A stretch of DNA of 17,118 nucleotides, taken from positions 1 to 17,118 of the forward strand of contig NZ_CANCLE010000082.1 in the NCBI RefSeq assembly GCF_947378715.1, given 5' to 3'. Source of the DNA: Phenylobacterium aquaticum. Lineage in GTDB: Bacteria; Pseudomonadota; Alphaproteobacteria; Caulobacterales; Caulobacteraceae. Shown in pieces: positions 6,618 to 13,772 of the stretch. The stretch's first letter is position 1, and each line of letters begins with the position of its first letter. The notes under the pieces are model-generated. The model saw nothing but the letters and a program-made list of their open reading frames with translations. It did no database searches and had not been told where the DNA came from. A program made the position numbers and the translations under genes.

Positions 6618-7919
6618 ATGCGGAGCCAGTTCATCGCGGTCAGCCTGACCGCCCTCACGCTCTCGGCCTGCAGCCAGGGCTCCACCTCGCCATTCGCCGG
6701 GTTCGGGCCGAGGCCGGAATTGCCCGCGCCCAGCAAGGGCGTGCTGCCCACGGTGAATATCGCCAAGGCCATCGGCTGGACCGCCAGCACACAGCCCATC
6801 GCCCCGGCCGGCTTCAAGGTCACGCGGTTCGCGGCCGGCCTTGACCATCCCCGCTGGCTCTATGTCCTGCCCAATGGCGACATCCTGGCGGCCGAGTCCG
6901 CGTCCGAGGCGGCCAAGCCCAAGGACCTCAAGGACCGCATCGCCCAGTGGGTGCAGAAGGCCGCCGGCGCCCTGGAGCAGAGTCCCAATCAGATCGTCCT
7001 GCTGCGCGACGCGGACGGCGATGGCGTCGCCGAGTTCCGCAGCGTGTTCGCCAAGGGCCTGCAGCGCCCGTTCGGCATGGCCCTGATCGGGTCCCGCCTC
7101 TATGTCGCCGACGACGACGCCATCGTCGCCCTGCCCTATGCGCCCGGCGACACGGTCGCGACCGGCGCGGCGGTCAAGGTGTTCGACCTGCCCGGTGGGC
7201 CGATCAATCACCATTGGACCAAGAACATCATCGCCAGTCCTGACGGGACCAAGCTCTACGCCACCATCGGCTCCAACTCCAATGTCGGCGAGAACGGCCT
7301 GGCCGCCGAGGCCGGGCGGGCCCAGGTCACCGAATTCACCCTGCCCGCCGGCCCCTCGCGCCCCTACGCCACCGGCCTGCGCAACGCCAACGGCCTGGAT
7401 TTCGAACCCACGACCGGCGTGCTCTGGACGGCGGTCAATGAGCGTGACGAGATCGGCCACGACCTGGTCCCCGACTATATGACCGGTCTAAAGGACGGCG
7501 CCTTCTATGGCTGGCCCTATAGCTATTACGGCGCCCACGTCGATGTTCGGGTCCAGCCGCCCCGGCCGGACATGGTCGCCAAGGCGATCGCCCCCGACTA
7601 TGCCCTGGGGGCCCACACCGCCTCCCTGGGCCTGGCCTTCTACAAGGCCGAGGCCTTCCCGGCCCACTATCGCGGCGGCGTGTTCATCGGCCAGCACGGC
7701 TCTTGGAACCGCCGGCCGCTCAGCGGCTATCGCGTGGTGTTCATTCCCTTCGCCGCCGGCAAGCCCGCCGGGCCGCCCGAGGAATTCCTCAGCGGGTTCC
7801 TGAACGCCAAGGGCCAGGCTCAGGGCCGGCCCGTCGGCGTGACGGTGGACGGACGCGGCGGCCTGTTGGTCGCGGACGACGCCGGGAACACGGTTTGGCG
7901 GGTGGCCCCGACCCGCTAG
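6618..7919 (+). CDS. Lipoprotein, PQQ-dependent sugar (sorbosone) dehydrogenase family
   Basis: 433 residues. The N terminus MRSQFIAVSLTALTLSACSQ is a lipoprotein signal with lipobox LSAC, so Cys18 is the likely lipidated residue and the protein is probably anchored in the periplasm or outer membrane. The rest reads as a six-bladed propeller of the glucose/sorbosone dehydrogenase family: GLDHPRWLYVLPNGDILAAE, GLQRPFGMALIGSRLYVAD, NHHWTKNIIASPDG, ATGLRNANGLDFEP, LWTAVNERDEIGHDLVPDY, FYGWPYSYYG and GVFIGQHGSWNR. Characterised members oxidise sugars or aldoses using PQQ; many family members remain untested and PQQ genes are not in this window. The start is firm: AGGGAGG (6607-6613) lies four bases before the ATG. 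The TAG overlaps the stop of the convergent TonB receptor by four bases (CTAG, 7916-7919). Confidence 0.9.
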   Translation: MRSQFIAVSLTALTLSACSQGSTSPFAGFGPRPELPAPSKGVLPTVNIAKAIGWTASTQPIAPAGFKVTRFAAGLDHPRWLYVLPNGDILAAESASEAAKPKDLKDRIAQWVQKAAGALEQSPNQIVLLRDADGDGVAEFRSVFAKGLQRPFGMALIGSRLYVADDDAIVALPYAPGDTVATGAAVKVFDLPGGPINHHWTKNIIASPDGTKLYATIGSNSNVGENGLAAEAGRAQVTEFTLPAGPSRPYATGLRNANGLDFEPTTGVLWTAVNERDEIGHDLVPDYMTGLKDGAFYGWPYSYYGAHVDVRVQPPRPDMVAKAIAPDYALGAHTASLGLAFYKAEAFPAHYRGGVFIGQHGSWNRRPLSGYRVVFIPFAAGKPAGPPEEFLSGFLNAKGQAQGRPVGVTVDGRGGLLVADDAGNTVWRVAPTR

Positions 7920-9967
7920 AGGATCTTGCGGATCCGGATCAGCAGCGACTGGCCGTATTCCAGATTGCGGCCATCCACATAGGCCAGCGGCGCGGTGCGG
8001 CGCGAGCCGGCATAGACCTCGCGGATGCGATTGACGTCGCGCGAGGTCAGGTTCTGGAACTCCACCCGCAGGATCAGATCGGGGCGCGGCTTGGCCTCCA
8101 CGAAGACCAGCAGCCAGGTGTCGACCTTCTTGGTCTCGATCTCGCTCAGCCGGAAGGCGCGCTCGCTATAGGCCGACATCACGTCGACGCCCCAATTGGC
8201 CTTCAGGGCCGGCAGGTCCTGGGTGTAGTGCGCCTCCCAGTCGAGGGGGTGCAGGTTGGAGATCTCGCGCTCGCGTCCGGTCACCGGATCGGTCACCTGC
8301 GACCAGCGCCAGGTTCCCTGGGCCTTGAACTGGGCCGAGGTCAGGCCCATCCGCTCAAGCGGCACGGCGACATTGAGGATCAGCTCGTCCTTGCGCCCGT
8401 CACCGATATTGCCGGGCGCGTCCGCCGCAGCCACGCCGCCCGGCCCATAGACCGGCGCGCGGTCGATGACGTCGGTCAATTCGGAATGGCGCGCGGTCAG
8501 GACGACGGCGCCGCTCTTCCAGAACCTTCGCTCATAGGCCGCCTCCGCGACCCAGGCCTGCTGGGGCGAGAGATCGGGATTGCCGGCCAGCACCGCCCCG
8601 GTGTTCACCAGCGAGGACGAGGCGATGAAGTCATCGAAGTTCAGCTGGCTGACCTCCCGCTCCACGCGCATCCGCACCTGGTCGGAGGGATCAGGCGCCC
8701 AGGTCAGGGTGGCGCGGGGCTTGGTGAAGCTCAGCGACTTCTCCAAAGCCACGTCGCCGGTCGAGGTGATGGTCGACGTCTCTTCCTTGATCCCGGCCTC
8801 GGCGGTCAGAGTCGCGGTCGGCCGCCAGATCGCCGCAGCCGAGACCTCGGCGCGCTTTTCCTCAACCCGCACATTGGCGGCGGGGAGACGGACATTGACC
8901 CGGTTCTGGAGGAAGCGGGTCTGGCTATCGAGGCTGTTCAGCGCCCCCTCGGCATAGGCCTCCAGGGTCAGGTGATCAGACATCCGCCGGCGCAGATTGG
9001 CCCGGCCGACGCTTTCGGTGACCTTCTTGTCGAGCTCGAAGTCACGATCGACGGCGGCGGAGGTGAACCGCGCCTTGGTGTCGTTGTTGTTCCACTGCTG
9101 GAACATCACCAGCTCCAGCGAGGTCGGGCCGAAGCCCCGGGCCCAGCGGGCGCCCAGCTCGGCCTGCAGCCGGTCCTGGGTGTCGTATTCATATTCCCGC
9201 CCGCCTGGCAGGCTGAGCCGGTCCATGATCTCGGCGCTATAGGGATTGGCCATATAGGCCCCATTCAGCCGCAGCCGTCCGCCCTGGAACGGGGTTTCAT
9301 AGGCGCCGATCAGCCACTTGCGCAGCCCCCCGGCATCCGCATCGACATTCGATCGGATCAGCACCTTGCCGTCGGCGGCGGTGCGCACCCGGGGGCCGTC
9401 GCCGAGCTGATCATCCGGCCCCTTGCCCAGCACCATCGACAGTTCGGCCAGCTTGCCATTCCAGCGCCACTGCCCCTCGGCGCGGGCGCCGTCCAGCACC
9501 CTGTGGTCGGACAGCAGCTGGGTCGTGGCGCTGACCGCCCCGTGGAACCCCGCCGTCTGCTTGCGCACCACATTGGCCACCACGGTGCGGCCCTGCATGT
9601 CGATGCCCGGCGCGCCGCCACGGATCACGTCGATGCGGGCGACAGACCCAGCAGGGATGCGCTTGAGGATCTCGTCGAGCGTGTCGTTCTTGGCCACGGG
9701 CGCTGCGCTGTCGACCAGCACATTGCCGCCGGAGCCCTCCAGCCCGCGCACCACCACCCCCTTGTCGAAGGTGAAGCCGGGCAGGCGCATGACCATGTCC
9801 AGGGCCGTGGTCGGCCCGACCTCGGCGAAGAAGGACGGCGGATAGGAGATCGCGCCCGTCGACGGATCGGCCGCCCAGGCGCCGGTCGCGAAGGTCAAGG
9901 TCGCAAGGGTCAAGGTCGCCAAGGCGGACGCGACCGCCGCAGCCAACAGGCTTTTCACACGCATCAC
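7916..9967 (-). CDS. TonB-dependent receptor, plug-domain/outer-membrane beta-barrel type
   Basis: 683 residues. A signal peptide (VKSLLAAAVASALATLTLAT then GAWA|ADPS) is followed by a plug: TTALDMVMRLPGFTF, GVVVRGLEGSGGNVLVDSAA, LDEILKRIPAGSVARIDVIR and GGAPGIDMQGRTVVANVV. The remainder is a barrel of alternating aromatic strands, including a receptor-like NPDLSPQQAWVAEAAYERRF. It would import a substrate across the outer membrane with TonB energy. Unlike the receptor at 3235-5619 it has no STN domain and no adjacent sigma/FecR pair of its own, so signalling is not expected. It ends RIRKIL, without the usual terminal Phe. GTG 9967 and ATG 9964 are adjacent candidate starts. The substrate is unknown; convergence with a sugar-dehydrogenase-like lipoprotein is suggestive at most. 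Confidence 0.9.
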   Translation of the reverse strand: MMRVKSLLAAAVASALATLTLATLTFATGAWAADPSTGAISYPPSFFAEVGPTTALDMVMRLPGFTFDKGVVVRGLEGSGGNVLVDSAAPVAKNDTLDEILKRIPAGSVARIDVIRGGAPGIDMQGRTVVANVVRKQTAGFHGAVSATTQLLSDHRVLDGARAEGQWRWNGKLAELSMVLGKGPDDQLGDGPRVRTAADGKVLIRSNVDADAGGLRKWLIGAYETPFQGGRLRLNGAYMANPYSAEIMDRLSLPGGREYEYDTQDRLQAELGARWARGFGPTSLELVMFQQWNNNDTKARFTSAAVDRDFELDKKVTESVGRANLRRRMSDHLTLEAYAEGALNSLDSQTRFLQNRVNVRLPAANVRVEEKRAEVSAAAIWRPTATLTAEAGIKEETSTITSTGDVALEKSLSFTKPRATLTWAPDPSDQVRMRVEREVSQLNFDDFIASSSLVNTGAVLAGNPDLSPQQAWVAEAAYERRFWKSGAVVLTARHSELTDVIDRAPVYGPGGVAAADAPGNIGDGRKDELILNVAVPLERMGLTSAQFKAQGTWRWSQVTDPVTGREREISNLHPLDWEAHYTQDLPALKANWGVDVMSAYSERAFRLSEIETKKVDTWLLVFVEAKPRPDLILRVEFQNLTSRDVNRIREVYAGSRRTAPLAYVDGRNLEYGQSLLIRIRKIL
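9891..9920 (-). repeat. 15-base tandem duplication inside the signal peptide of the TonB receptor
   Basis: AAGGTCAAGGTCGCA (9891-9905) and AGGGTCAAGGTCGCC (9906-9920) match at 13 of 15 positions. On the coding strand the repeat adds five residues in frame, producing the repetitive ATLTLATLTFATGA in the hydrophobic core. Confidence 0.7.
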
Positions 9968-10016
9968 GAGGCCCCCGCCCCTATCCGACGCCCCAGGGCA
10001 ATACCGGGATCGCCAC

Positions 10017-10042
10017 GCCGCCTGACGGCGGCTGAAATTCAG
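10017..10042 (-). promoter_or_regulatory. Two adjacent palindromes in the leader of the minus-strand TonB receptor
   Basis: GCCGCC-TGAC-GGCGGC (10017-10032) is a perfect 6-bp stem with a tetraloop. It is directly followed by CTGAA-A-TTCAG (10032-10042), an odd palindrome in an AT-richer patch. They lie 50-75 bases upstream of the receptor start and may be mRNA leader structure or an operator. Confidence 0.3.
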
Positions 10043-10079
10043 AAAGACAAACGTCGACTGGAAAAATCAGGAACTGACG

Positions 10080-10099
10080 GCCGCGCTAAATCACGCGGC
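10080..10099 (-). terminator. Possible weak terminator hairpin after the SDR gene
   Basis: GCCGCG (10080-10085) and CGCGGC (10094-10099) form a 6-bp stem with an 8-base loop, about 33 bases past the SDR stop in the direction of transcription. The nearest T-run (five, 10053-10057) is about 22 bases further on, so this is not a classical intrinsic terminator. Confidence 0.25.
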
Positions 10100-10131
10100 T
10101 GGATGGGTTGTAGCGGTTTTGCGACGGGAGG

Positions 10132-10830
10132 CTAGACCCGGCCGATGACCGGGATCAGGGCGCCGGTGACAGCGCTGGCCTGGGGCGAGGCCAGGAACAG
10201 GATCACGGCGGCCAGTTCGACGGGCGAGACCCAGGTCGCGAAATCGGCGTCCGGCATGTCGAGCCGATTGACCGGGGTGTCGATGATCGAGGGCAGCACG
10301 GCGTTGACGGTGACGCCGTCGCCCTTCAGCTCCTCGGCCAGGCTCTCGGTCAGCCTGTGGACGCCGGCCTTGGCCGCGGCGTAGGGCCCCATGCCGGCAG
10401 CGGCCTTCACCGCGCCATTGGCGCCGATATTGACGATCCGCCCGGCGCCGCTGGCCTTCAGATGCGGCATGGCGGCGCGGCTGGCGTTGGTCGCGGTCAG
10501 CAGATTGATCCGGAACATCGCCGTCCAGCTGTCGGCCCCGCTGTCGGCCAGGGTCTGCCAGGTGAAGCCGCCGGCGATATTGATCAGCACGTCCAGGCCG
10601 CCGAACCGGGCGACCACGGCGTCGATCGCCGCGCCGGCCGCCGCCGCATCGGTCAGGTCTACTCCGCCGAGGGTCAGGGCCTCCGCCCCGCAGGCCTCGA
10701 CGAGGCCCGGGGGAGGATGCTGACCATGGTCGATCAGGGCGACCCGCGCGCCCTGCTCCGCCGCCGCCTTGGCGACCACGGAGCCGAGCGCGCCATGCGC
10801 GCCGGTGATGGCGACGACGCGCGCGGTCAT
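10132..10830 (-). CDS. Short-chain dehydrogenase/reductase (SDR) family protein
   Basis: 232 residues, normal for a classical SDR. The nucleotide-binding motif is TGAHGALG (residues 9-16), the structural NAG is NIAGG (84-88) and the helix-4 Asn is in RINLL (109). The active-site YAAAK places Tyr150 and Lys154, and the PSIIDTP stretch is the usual post-catalytic segment. The residue 13 before the Tyr, normally the catalytic Ser, is Ala137 in RIVNIGANG, so the usual Ser-Tyr-Lys set looks incomplete. The Asp in LIDHG (34) after strand 2 favours NAD(H) over NADP(H). Stop-to-start spacing to the upstream thiolase is only 7 bases, so the two are almost certainly cotranscribed, suggesting a role with acyl-CoA or hydroxyacyl substrates. 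The substrate is not known. Confidence 0.9.
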   Translation of the reverse strand: MTARVVAITGAHGALGSVVAKAAAEQGARVALIDHGQHPPPGLVEACGAEALTLGGVDLTDAAAAGAAIDAVVARFGGLDVLINIAGGFTWQTLADSGADSWTAMFRINLLTATNASRAAMPHLKASGAGRIVNIGANGAVKAAAGMGPYAAAKAGVHRLTESLAEELKGDGVTVNAVLPSIIDTPVNRLDMPDADFATWVSPVELAAVILFLASPQASAVTGALIPVIGRV

Positions 10831-10837
10831 CTTCGTC

Positions 10838-12010
10838 TTACAGACGCTCGACGATGGTCACATTGGCCATGCCGCCGCCTTCGCACATGGTCTGCAGGCC
10901 GTACTTGCCGCCCTTGCCTTCCAGCACGTTCAGCAGGGTGGCCATCAGCTTGGTGCCCGAGGCGCCGAGCGGGTGGCCCAGCGCGATGGCGCCGCCATTG
11001 ACGTTGATGTTGGCCGGGTCGACGCCCAGGTGCTTGATGTAGGCGACCGGGACCGAGGCGAAGGCTTCATTGACTTCGAACGCGTCGATGTCGCTGACCT
11101 TCATGCCGGCCTTCTTGAGCGCGCGCTCGGTGGCCGGGATCGGGGCTTCCAGCATGATCACCGGGTCATGACCCATGATCGACAGGTGATGGATGCGGCC
11201 GAGCGGCGTCAGGTTGTGCTCCTTCAGCGCCTTTTCCGAGACGATCATCACGCCCGAGGCGCCGTCGCAGATCTGGCTGGAGGAGGCGGCGGTCAGACGG
11301 CCGTTCTCGCGCAGCAGCTTCACGGCCTTGATGCCGTCGAGGCTGGAGTCGAAGCGGATGCCCTCGTCGACGCTGTGCAGGGTCTTGTTGCCCTCGGCGT
11401 CGGTGATCTCGACCGCGACGATCTCGTTCTTGAACTTGCCGGCCTGGGTGGCGGCGATGGCGCGCTGGTGGCTCTGGAAGGAGAACTCGTCGAGCTCGTC
11501 CTTGGTCAGGCCGTACTTCTCGCCGACCATTTCAGCGCCGATGAACTGGCTGAACTGGATGTTCGGATAGCGCTCTTCCATGCGCGGGCTCTTGTAGTTG
11601 CCAAAGCCGTTCTGGGCCGGCAGCACGGCGGCGAGGCCCATGGGCACGCGGGTCATGCTCTCGACGCCGGAGGCGATGACGATGTCCATGGAGCCGGCCA
11701 TCACCGCCTGGGCGGCGAAGTGCAGAGCCTGTTGCGAGGAGCCGCACTGGCGGTCGACGCTGGTGGCCGGCACGCTTTCCGGCAGCCGGGAGGCCAGCAC
11801 GGCGTTGCGGGCGATATTGACGGCCTGTTCGCCGACCTGACCGACGCAGCCCAGGACCACGTCCTCGACGGCGGCCGGATCAATGCCGGTGCGATCGATG
11901 AGGTTGTTCAACACGGCGCCGGCGAGGTCGGCCGGATGCCAATCCTTCAGCTTGCCGCCCTTACGACCACCCGCCGTGCGCGTCGCCGCGACGATATAGG
12001 CTTCCGCCAT
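10838..12010 (-). CDS. Acetyl-CoA acetyltransferase / 3-ketoacyl-CoA thiolase
   Basis: 390 residues, the normal thiolase length. The nucleophilic Cys89 is in VDRQCGSSQQAL, the GHP histidine (His346) in GGAIALGHPLGASG, and the second catalytic Cys376 in TMCEGGGMANV. NEAFA, the usual Asn loop, is also present. The last motif reads C-E-G-G-G rather than the more common C-I/V-G-G-G, seen in a subset of thiolases often annotated as steroid or lipid-transfer related. The enzyme cleaves 3-ketoacyl-CoA with CoA, or condenses two acetyl-CoA in reverse. ATG 12010 follows GGGAGCGGAACA, a good ribosome site. It is first in a probable two-gene transcript with the SDR. A 10-base direct repeat lies about 20-40 bases upstream of the start. 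Confidence 0.93.
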   Translation of the reverse strand: MAEAYIVAATRTAGGRKGGKLKDWHPADLAGAVLNNLIDRTGIDPAAVEDVVLGCVGQVGEQAVNIARNAVLASRLPESVPATSVDRQCGSSQQALHFAAQAVMAGSMDIVIASGVESMTRVPMGLAAVLPAQNGFGNYKSPRMEERYPNIQFSQFIGAEMVGEKYGLTKDELDEFSFQSHQRAIAATQAGKFKNEIVAVEITDAEGNKTLHSVDEGIRFDSSLDGIKAVKLLRENGRLTAASSSQICDGASGVMIVSEKALKEHNLTPLGRIHHLSIMGHDPVIMLEAPIPATERALKKAGMKVSDIDAFEVNEAFASVPVAYIKHLGVDPANINVNGGAIALGHPLGASGTKLMATLLNVLEGKGGKYGLQTMCEGGGMANVTIVERL

Positions 12011-12029
12011 TGTTCCGCTCCCATAGGTT

Positions 12030-12051
12030 CTTGCGCGTCATCTTGCGCGTC
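12030..12051 (-). promoter_or_regulatory. Direct repeat upstream of the thiolase gene, candidate operator
   Basis: CTTGCGCGTC occurs twice (12030-12039 and 12042-12051) with a 12-base period, separated by AT, about 20-40 bases before the thiolase start. Such spacing puts both copies on nearly one DNA face and would suit a repressor site, but no regulator is encoded next to it. Confidence 0.35.
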
Positions 12052-12128
12052 GCGGATTTCTCTATCGCAGGCGCCGTCACGGAAGCCAACCGGGCTCACG
12101 AAAGCGTGGTGTGGAGGCGAGAAAATAG

Positions 12129-12263
12129 CCCTCGCCCCGCTCCGCGGGGAGAGGGTTGGGTGAGGGGTCTTGCTGACTCGCAGCCCCACGCCCGCCGCCG
12201 AAAGACGCGCCGCCTCGCGGCGCGCCCCTCACCCTGCCCTCTCCCCGCAAAGCGGGGCGAGGG
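12129..12263. repeat. Nested inverted-repeat (MITE-like) palindromic element
   Basis: A 39-base arm (12129-12167, starting CCCTCGCCCCGCTCCGCGGG) is repeated in inverted orientation at 12225-12263 (ending GCAAAGCGGGGCGAGGG). By eye 35 of 39 positions match. Each arm can also fold on itself: CCCTC-G-CCCCGC with GCGGGG-A-GAGGG. The 57-base centre ends in a perfect 8-bp hairpin, CGCGCCGC-CTC-GCGGCGCG (12206-12224). No reading frame or clear target-site duplication is seen. Similar CCCTC/GGGTGAGGGG palindromes are, as I recall, scattered between genes in Caulobacterales and other proteobacteria. It sits 14 bases past the stop of the minus-strand glycosyltransferase and may also act as its terminator. 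Confidence 0.75.
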
Positions 12264-12276
12264 TTCAAGAGGGCGC

Positions 12277-13209
12277 TTAAGCCCCAGCCCTCAACCCATA
12301 GAACGCGATCTTGAACGGGCCCCACCAGAGGGTCTTGCCCAAACCCCGCGCGGCCTTGTCCAGGGTGAAGGCGTAGCGCGACGAGCCGGTCAGGCGCTGC
12401 AACCCGGCGATCAGCCCATAGACCACCGCCTGGCCCACGCCGATCACCATCCAGCGGGCGATGCCCAGTCGGTCCGGCGGGTCCTGGATGGCGCAGGCCG
12501 AGCTGGGGCCCTGGCCATAGGCGAAGGCGCGGGCGATCGTGTAGTCGAGCGTCAGGCGGGAGCGCACGGGGTCTTCCCAGACCCAGGCCTCCGGCGCCCA
12601 GGCGAACCTGGCGCCGGCTCTCTGCATCACCCCGAACAGCAGGTCGTCTTCGCCGCCGATATGGTTGCGGATCGCCGAGAACGGCCGGGTCGGATCGGGC
12701 AGGCTGGCGCGTTTCAGCAGGCTGTCGCCGCAGCCATAATAGTGGTCGAGGAGACCGGCCTCGGCCGGACCTTCCCTGGAAAAAAACCATTCCAGATAGG
12801 CGCGGTGGCGGGTGACCTCGGCCGGGGCGCGGCCCCGCACCGGCCCGAACACCACGTCGGCTTCGAACCGCGCCTGGGCGGCCAGGAGGGCGCAGAGCCA
12901 GCCCGCCGGCGCCTCCTCGTCGTCGTCGAGAAAGGCGATGAACTCGCCGCTCGCCCGGGCCATGGCGGCGTTGCGCGCATTGGCGACGCCGGGCTCGGGC
13001 TCATGCACATAGATCACCGGGAACGGCGCCTCGGCGGCGAGCGCCGCGACGGTCGCCTGGGCCGACGGCGCCTGGTCATTGTCGACCACCACCAGCTCCA
13101 GCCCGGCCGGATCGACGCCAACCTGCCGAAAAGTCGAGCGCGCGGCGGTCGCAAGACCGTCCAGCCGCCGCTGGGTGGGGATGATCAGGCTGACGCGCGG
13201 CTGGGTCAT
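12277..13209 (-). CDS. Family 2 glycosyltransferase
   Basis: 310 residues. The GT-A fold begins at once: VSLIIPTQRRLDGL, then LELVVVDNDQAPSA, PGVANARNAAMARASGEFIA and FLDDDEEAP (DDD at 95-97, the metal/nucleotide-sugar motif). GGEDDLLFGVMQRAGARFAW (about 185-204) is the ED motif that supplies the catalytic base in inverting GT2 enzymes. The C-terminal 70 residues contain a moderately hydrophobic segment (WMVIGVGQAVVYGLIAGLQ), perhaps membrane-associating. It probably transfers a sugar to an envelope glycan or lipid; donor and acceptor are unknown. ATG 13209 has AGGG seven bases upstream. It follows the methionine sulfoxide reductase gene by 43 bases on the same strand. It differs from the WaaE-like glycosyltransferase at 5690-6553. 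Confidence 0.9.
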   Translation of the reverse strand: MTQPRVSLIIPTQRRLDGLATAARSTFRQVGVDPAGLELVVVDNDQAPSAQATVAALAAEAPFPVIYVHEPEPGVANARNAAMARASGEFIAFLDDDEEAPAGWLCALLAAQARFEADVVFGPVRGRAPAEVTRHRAYLEWFFSREGPAEAGLLDHYYGCGDSLLKRASLPDPTRPFSAIRNHIGGEDDLLFGVMQRAGARFAWAPEAWVWEDPVRSRLTLDYTIARAFAYGQGPSSACAIQDPPDRLGIARWMVIGVGQAVVYGLIAGLQRLTGSSRYAFTLDKAARGLGKTLWWGPFKIAFYGLRAGA

Positions 13210-13252
13210 GCCGCGACCCTAGCGCCCGCCGGTTAGGGAAGAATGGACTGGG

Positions 13253-13747
13253 TCAGCCGAAGGTCGCAGCCAGGATCTGTTCCAGCCATTGCTGATCCAC
13301 CGCGTCGAAGGCCGCCAGCTCGGTGGAGTCCACGTCGAACACCGCGATCAGATCGCCGCTCGCGTCGAACACCGGCACGACGATCTCACTGGCTGAACGG
13401 CTGTCGCAGGCGATGTGGTTCTCGAGCACGTGGACGTCCTTGACGACCTGGGTCATCTGCGTCGCCGCCGCCGTGCCGCAGACCCCGCGCCCGAAGGCGA
13501 TGCGCAGACAGCCCAGCGTGCCCTGATAGGGTCCGACCACCAGCTCGTCGCCCTTGGCCGGATCGACCACATAGAATCCGGTCCAGAAGTAGCTGCTGAA
13601 GCTGGCGGCCAGCATCGAGGCCACCGTCGCCATGCGGGCGGTCAGATTGGGTTCGCCGGCCAGGACCGAGGCGATCTCCTCGGCGACGGCGGCATAGCGC
13701 GCGGCCTTGTCGCCGGGCAGGGTGATGTCGTTGAAGGCTTCGGCCAT
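13253..13747 (-). CDS. msrC: Free methionine-(R)-sulfoxide reductase, GAF-domain
   Basis: 164 residues, the family length. The whole protein is one GAF domain. WTGFYVV, GPYQGTLGCLRIAFGRGVCG and ENHIACDSRSASEIVVPV give Cys80, Cys90 and Cys114, with the same 10- and 24-residue spacing as the three redox cysteines of the E. coli enzyme (84/94/118). The enzyme reduces free methionine-R-sulfoxide, normally with thioredoxin, as an antioxidant repair step in the cytoplasm. LIAVFDVDS is the conserved strand near the C terminus. The ATG lies two bases from a hairpin (13750-13766) that contains the only purine-rich ribosome-site candidate. It is the middle gene of a same-strand set: response regulator, this gene, glycosyltransferase. 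Confidence 0.94.
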   Translation of the reverse strand: MAEAFNDITLPGDKAARYAAVAEEIASVLAGEPNLTARMATVASMLAASFSSYFWTGFYVVDPAKGDELVVGPYQGTLGCLRIAFGRGVCGTAAATQMTQVVKDVHVLENHIACDSRSASEIVVPVFDASGDLIAVFDVDSTELAAFDAVDQQWLEQILAATFG

Positions 13748-13749
13748 GT

Positions 13750-13766
13750 CCGCCCATATAGGGCGG
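13750..13766 (-). promoter_or_regulatory. Hairpin covering the msrC ribosome-binding region
   Basis: CCGCCC (13750-13755) and GGGCGG (13761-13766) pair with an ATATA loop. On the coding strand the 3' arm is GGGCGG, ending two bases before the msrC ATG, so the best Shine-Dalgarno-like stretch is in the stem. It also lies six bases past the response-regulator stop, so termination is an alternative. Confidence 0.4.
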
Positions 13767-13772
13767 CCAGCG

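Noticed and set aside
7703..10135. An 810-codon plus-strand open frame opposite the second TonB receptor
   Set aside because: It lies wholly antisense to a clear receptor gene and partly inside the lipoprotein gene. Its Arg/Gly/His-rich, low-complexity translation has no recognisable motif; long antisense frames are expected in GC-rich codon use.
12780..12786. A run of seven A (T7 on the coding strand) inside the GT2 gene, considered as a slippage site
   Set aside because: The frame is intact through it (WFFSREG) and no alternative product of interest arises; it is a single short homopolymer.
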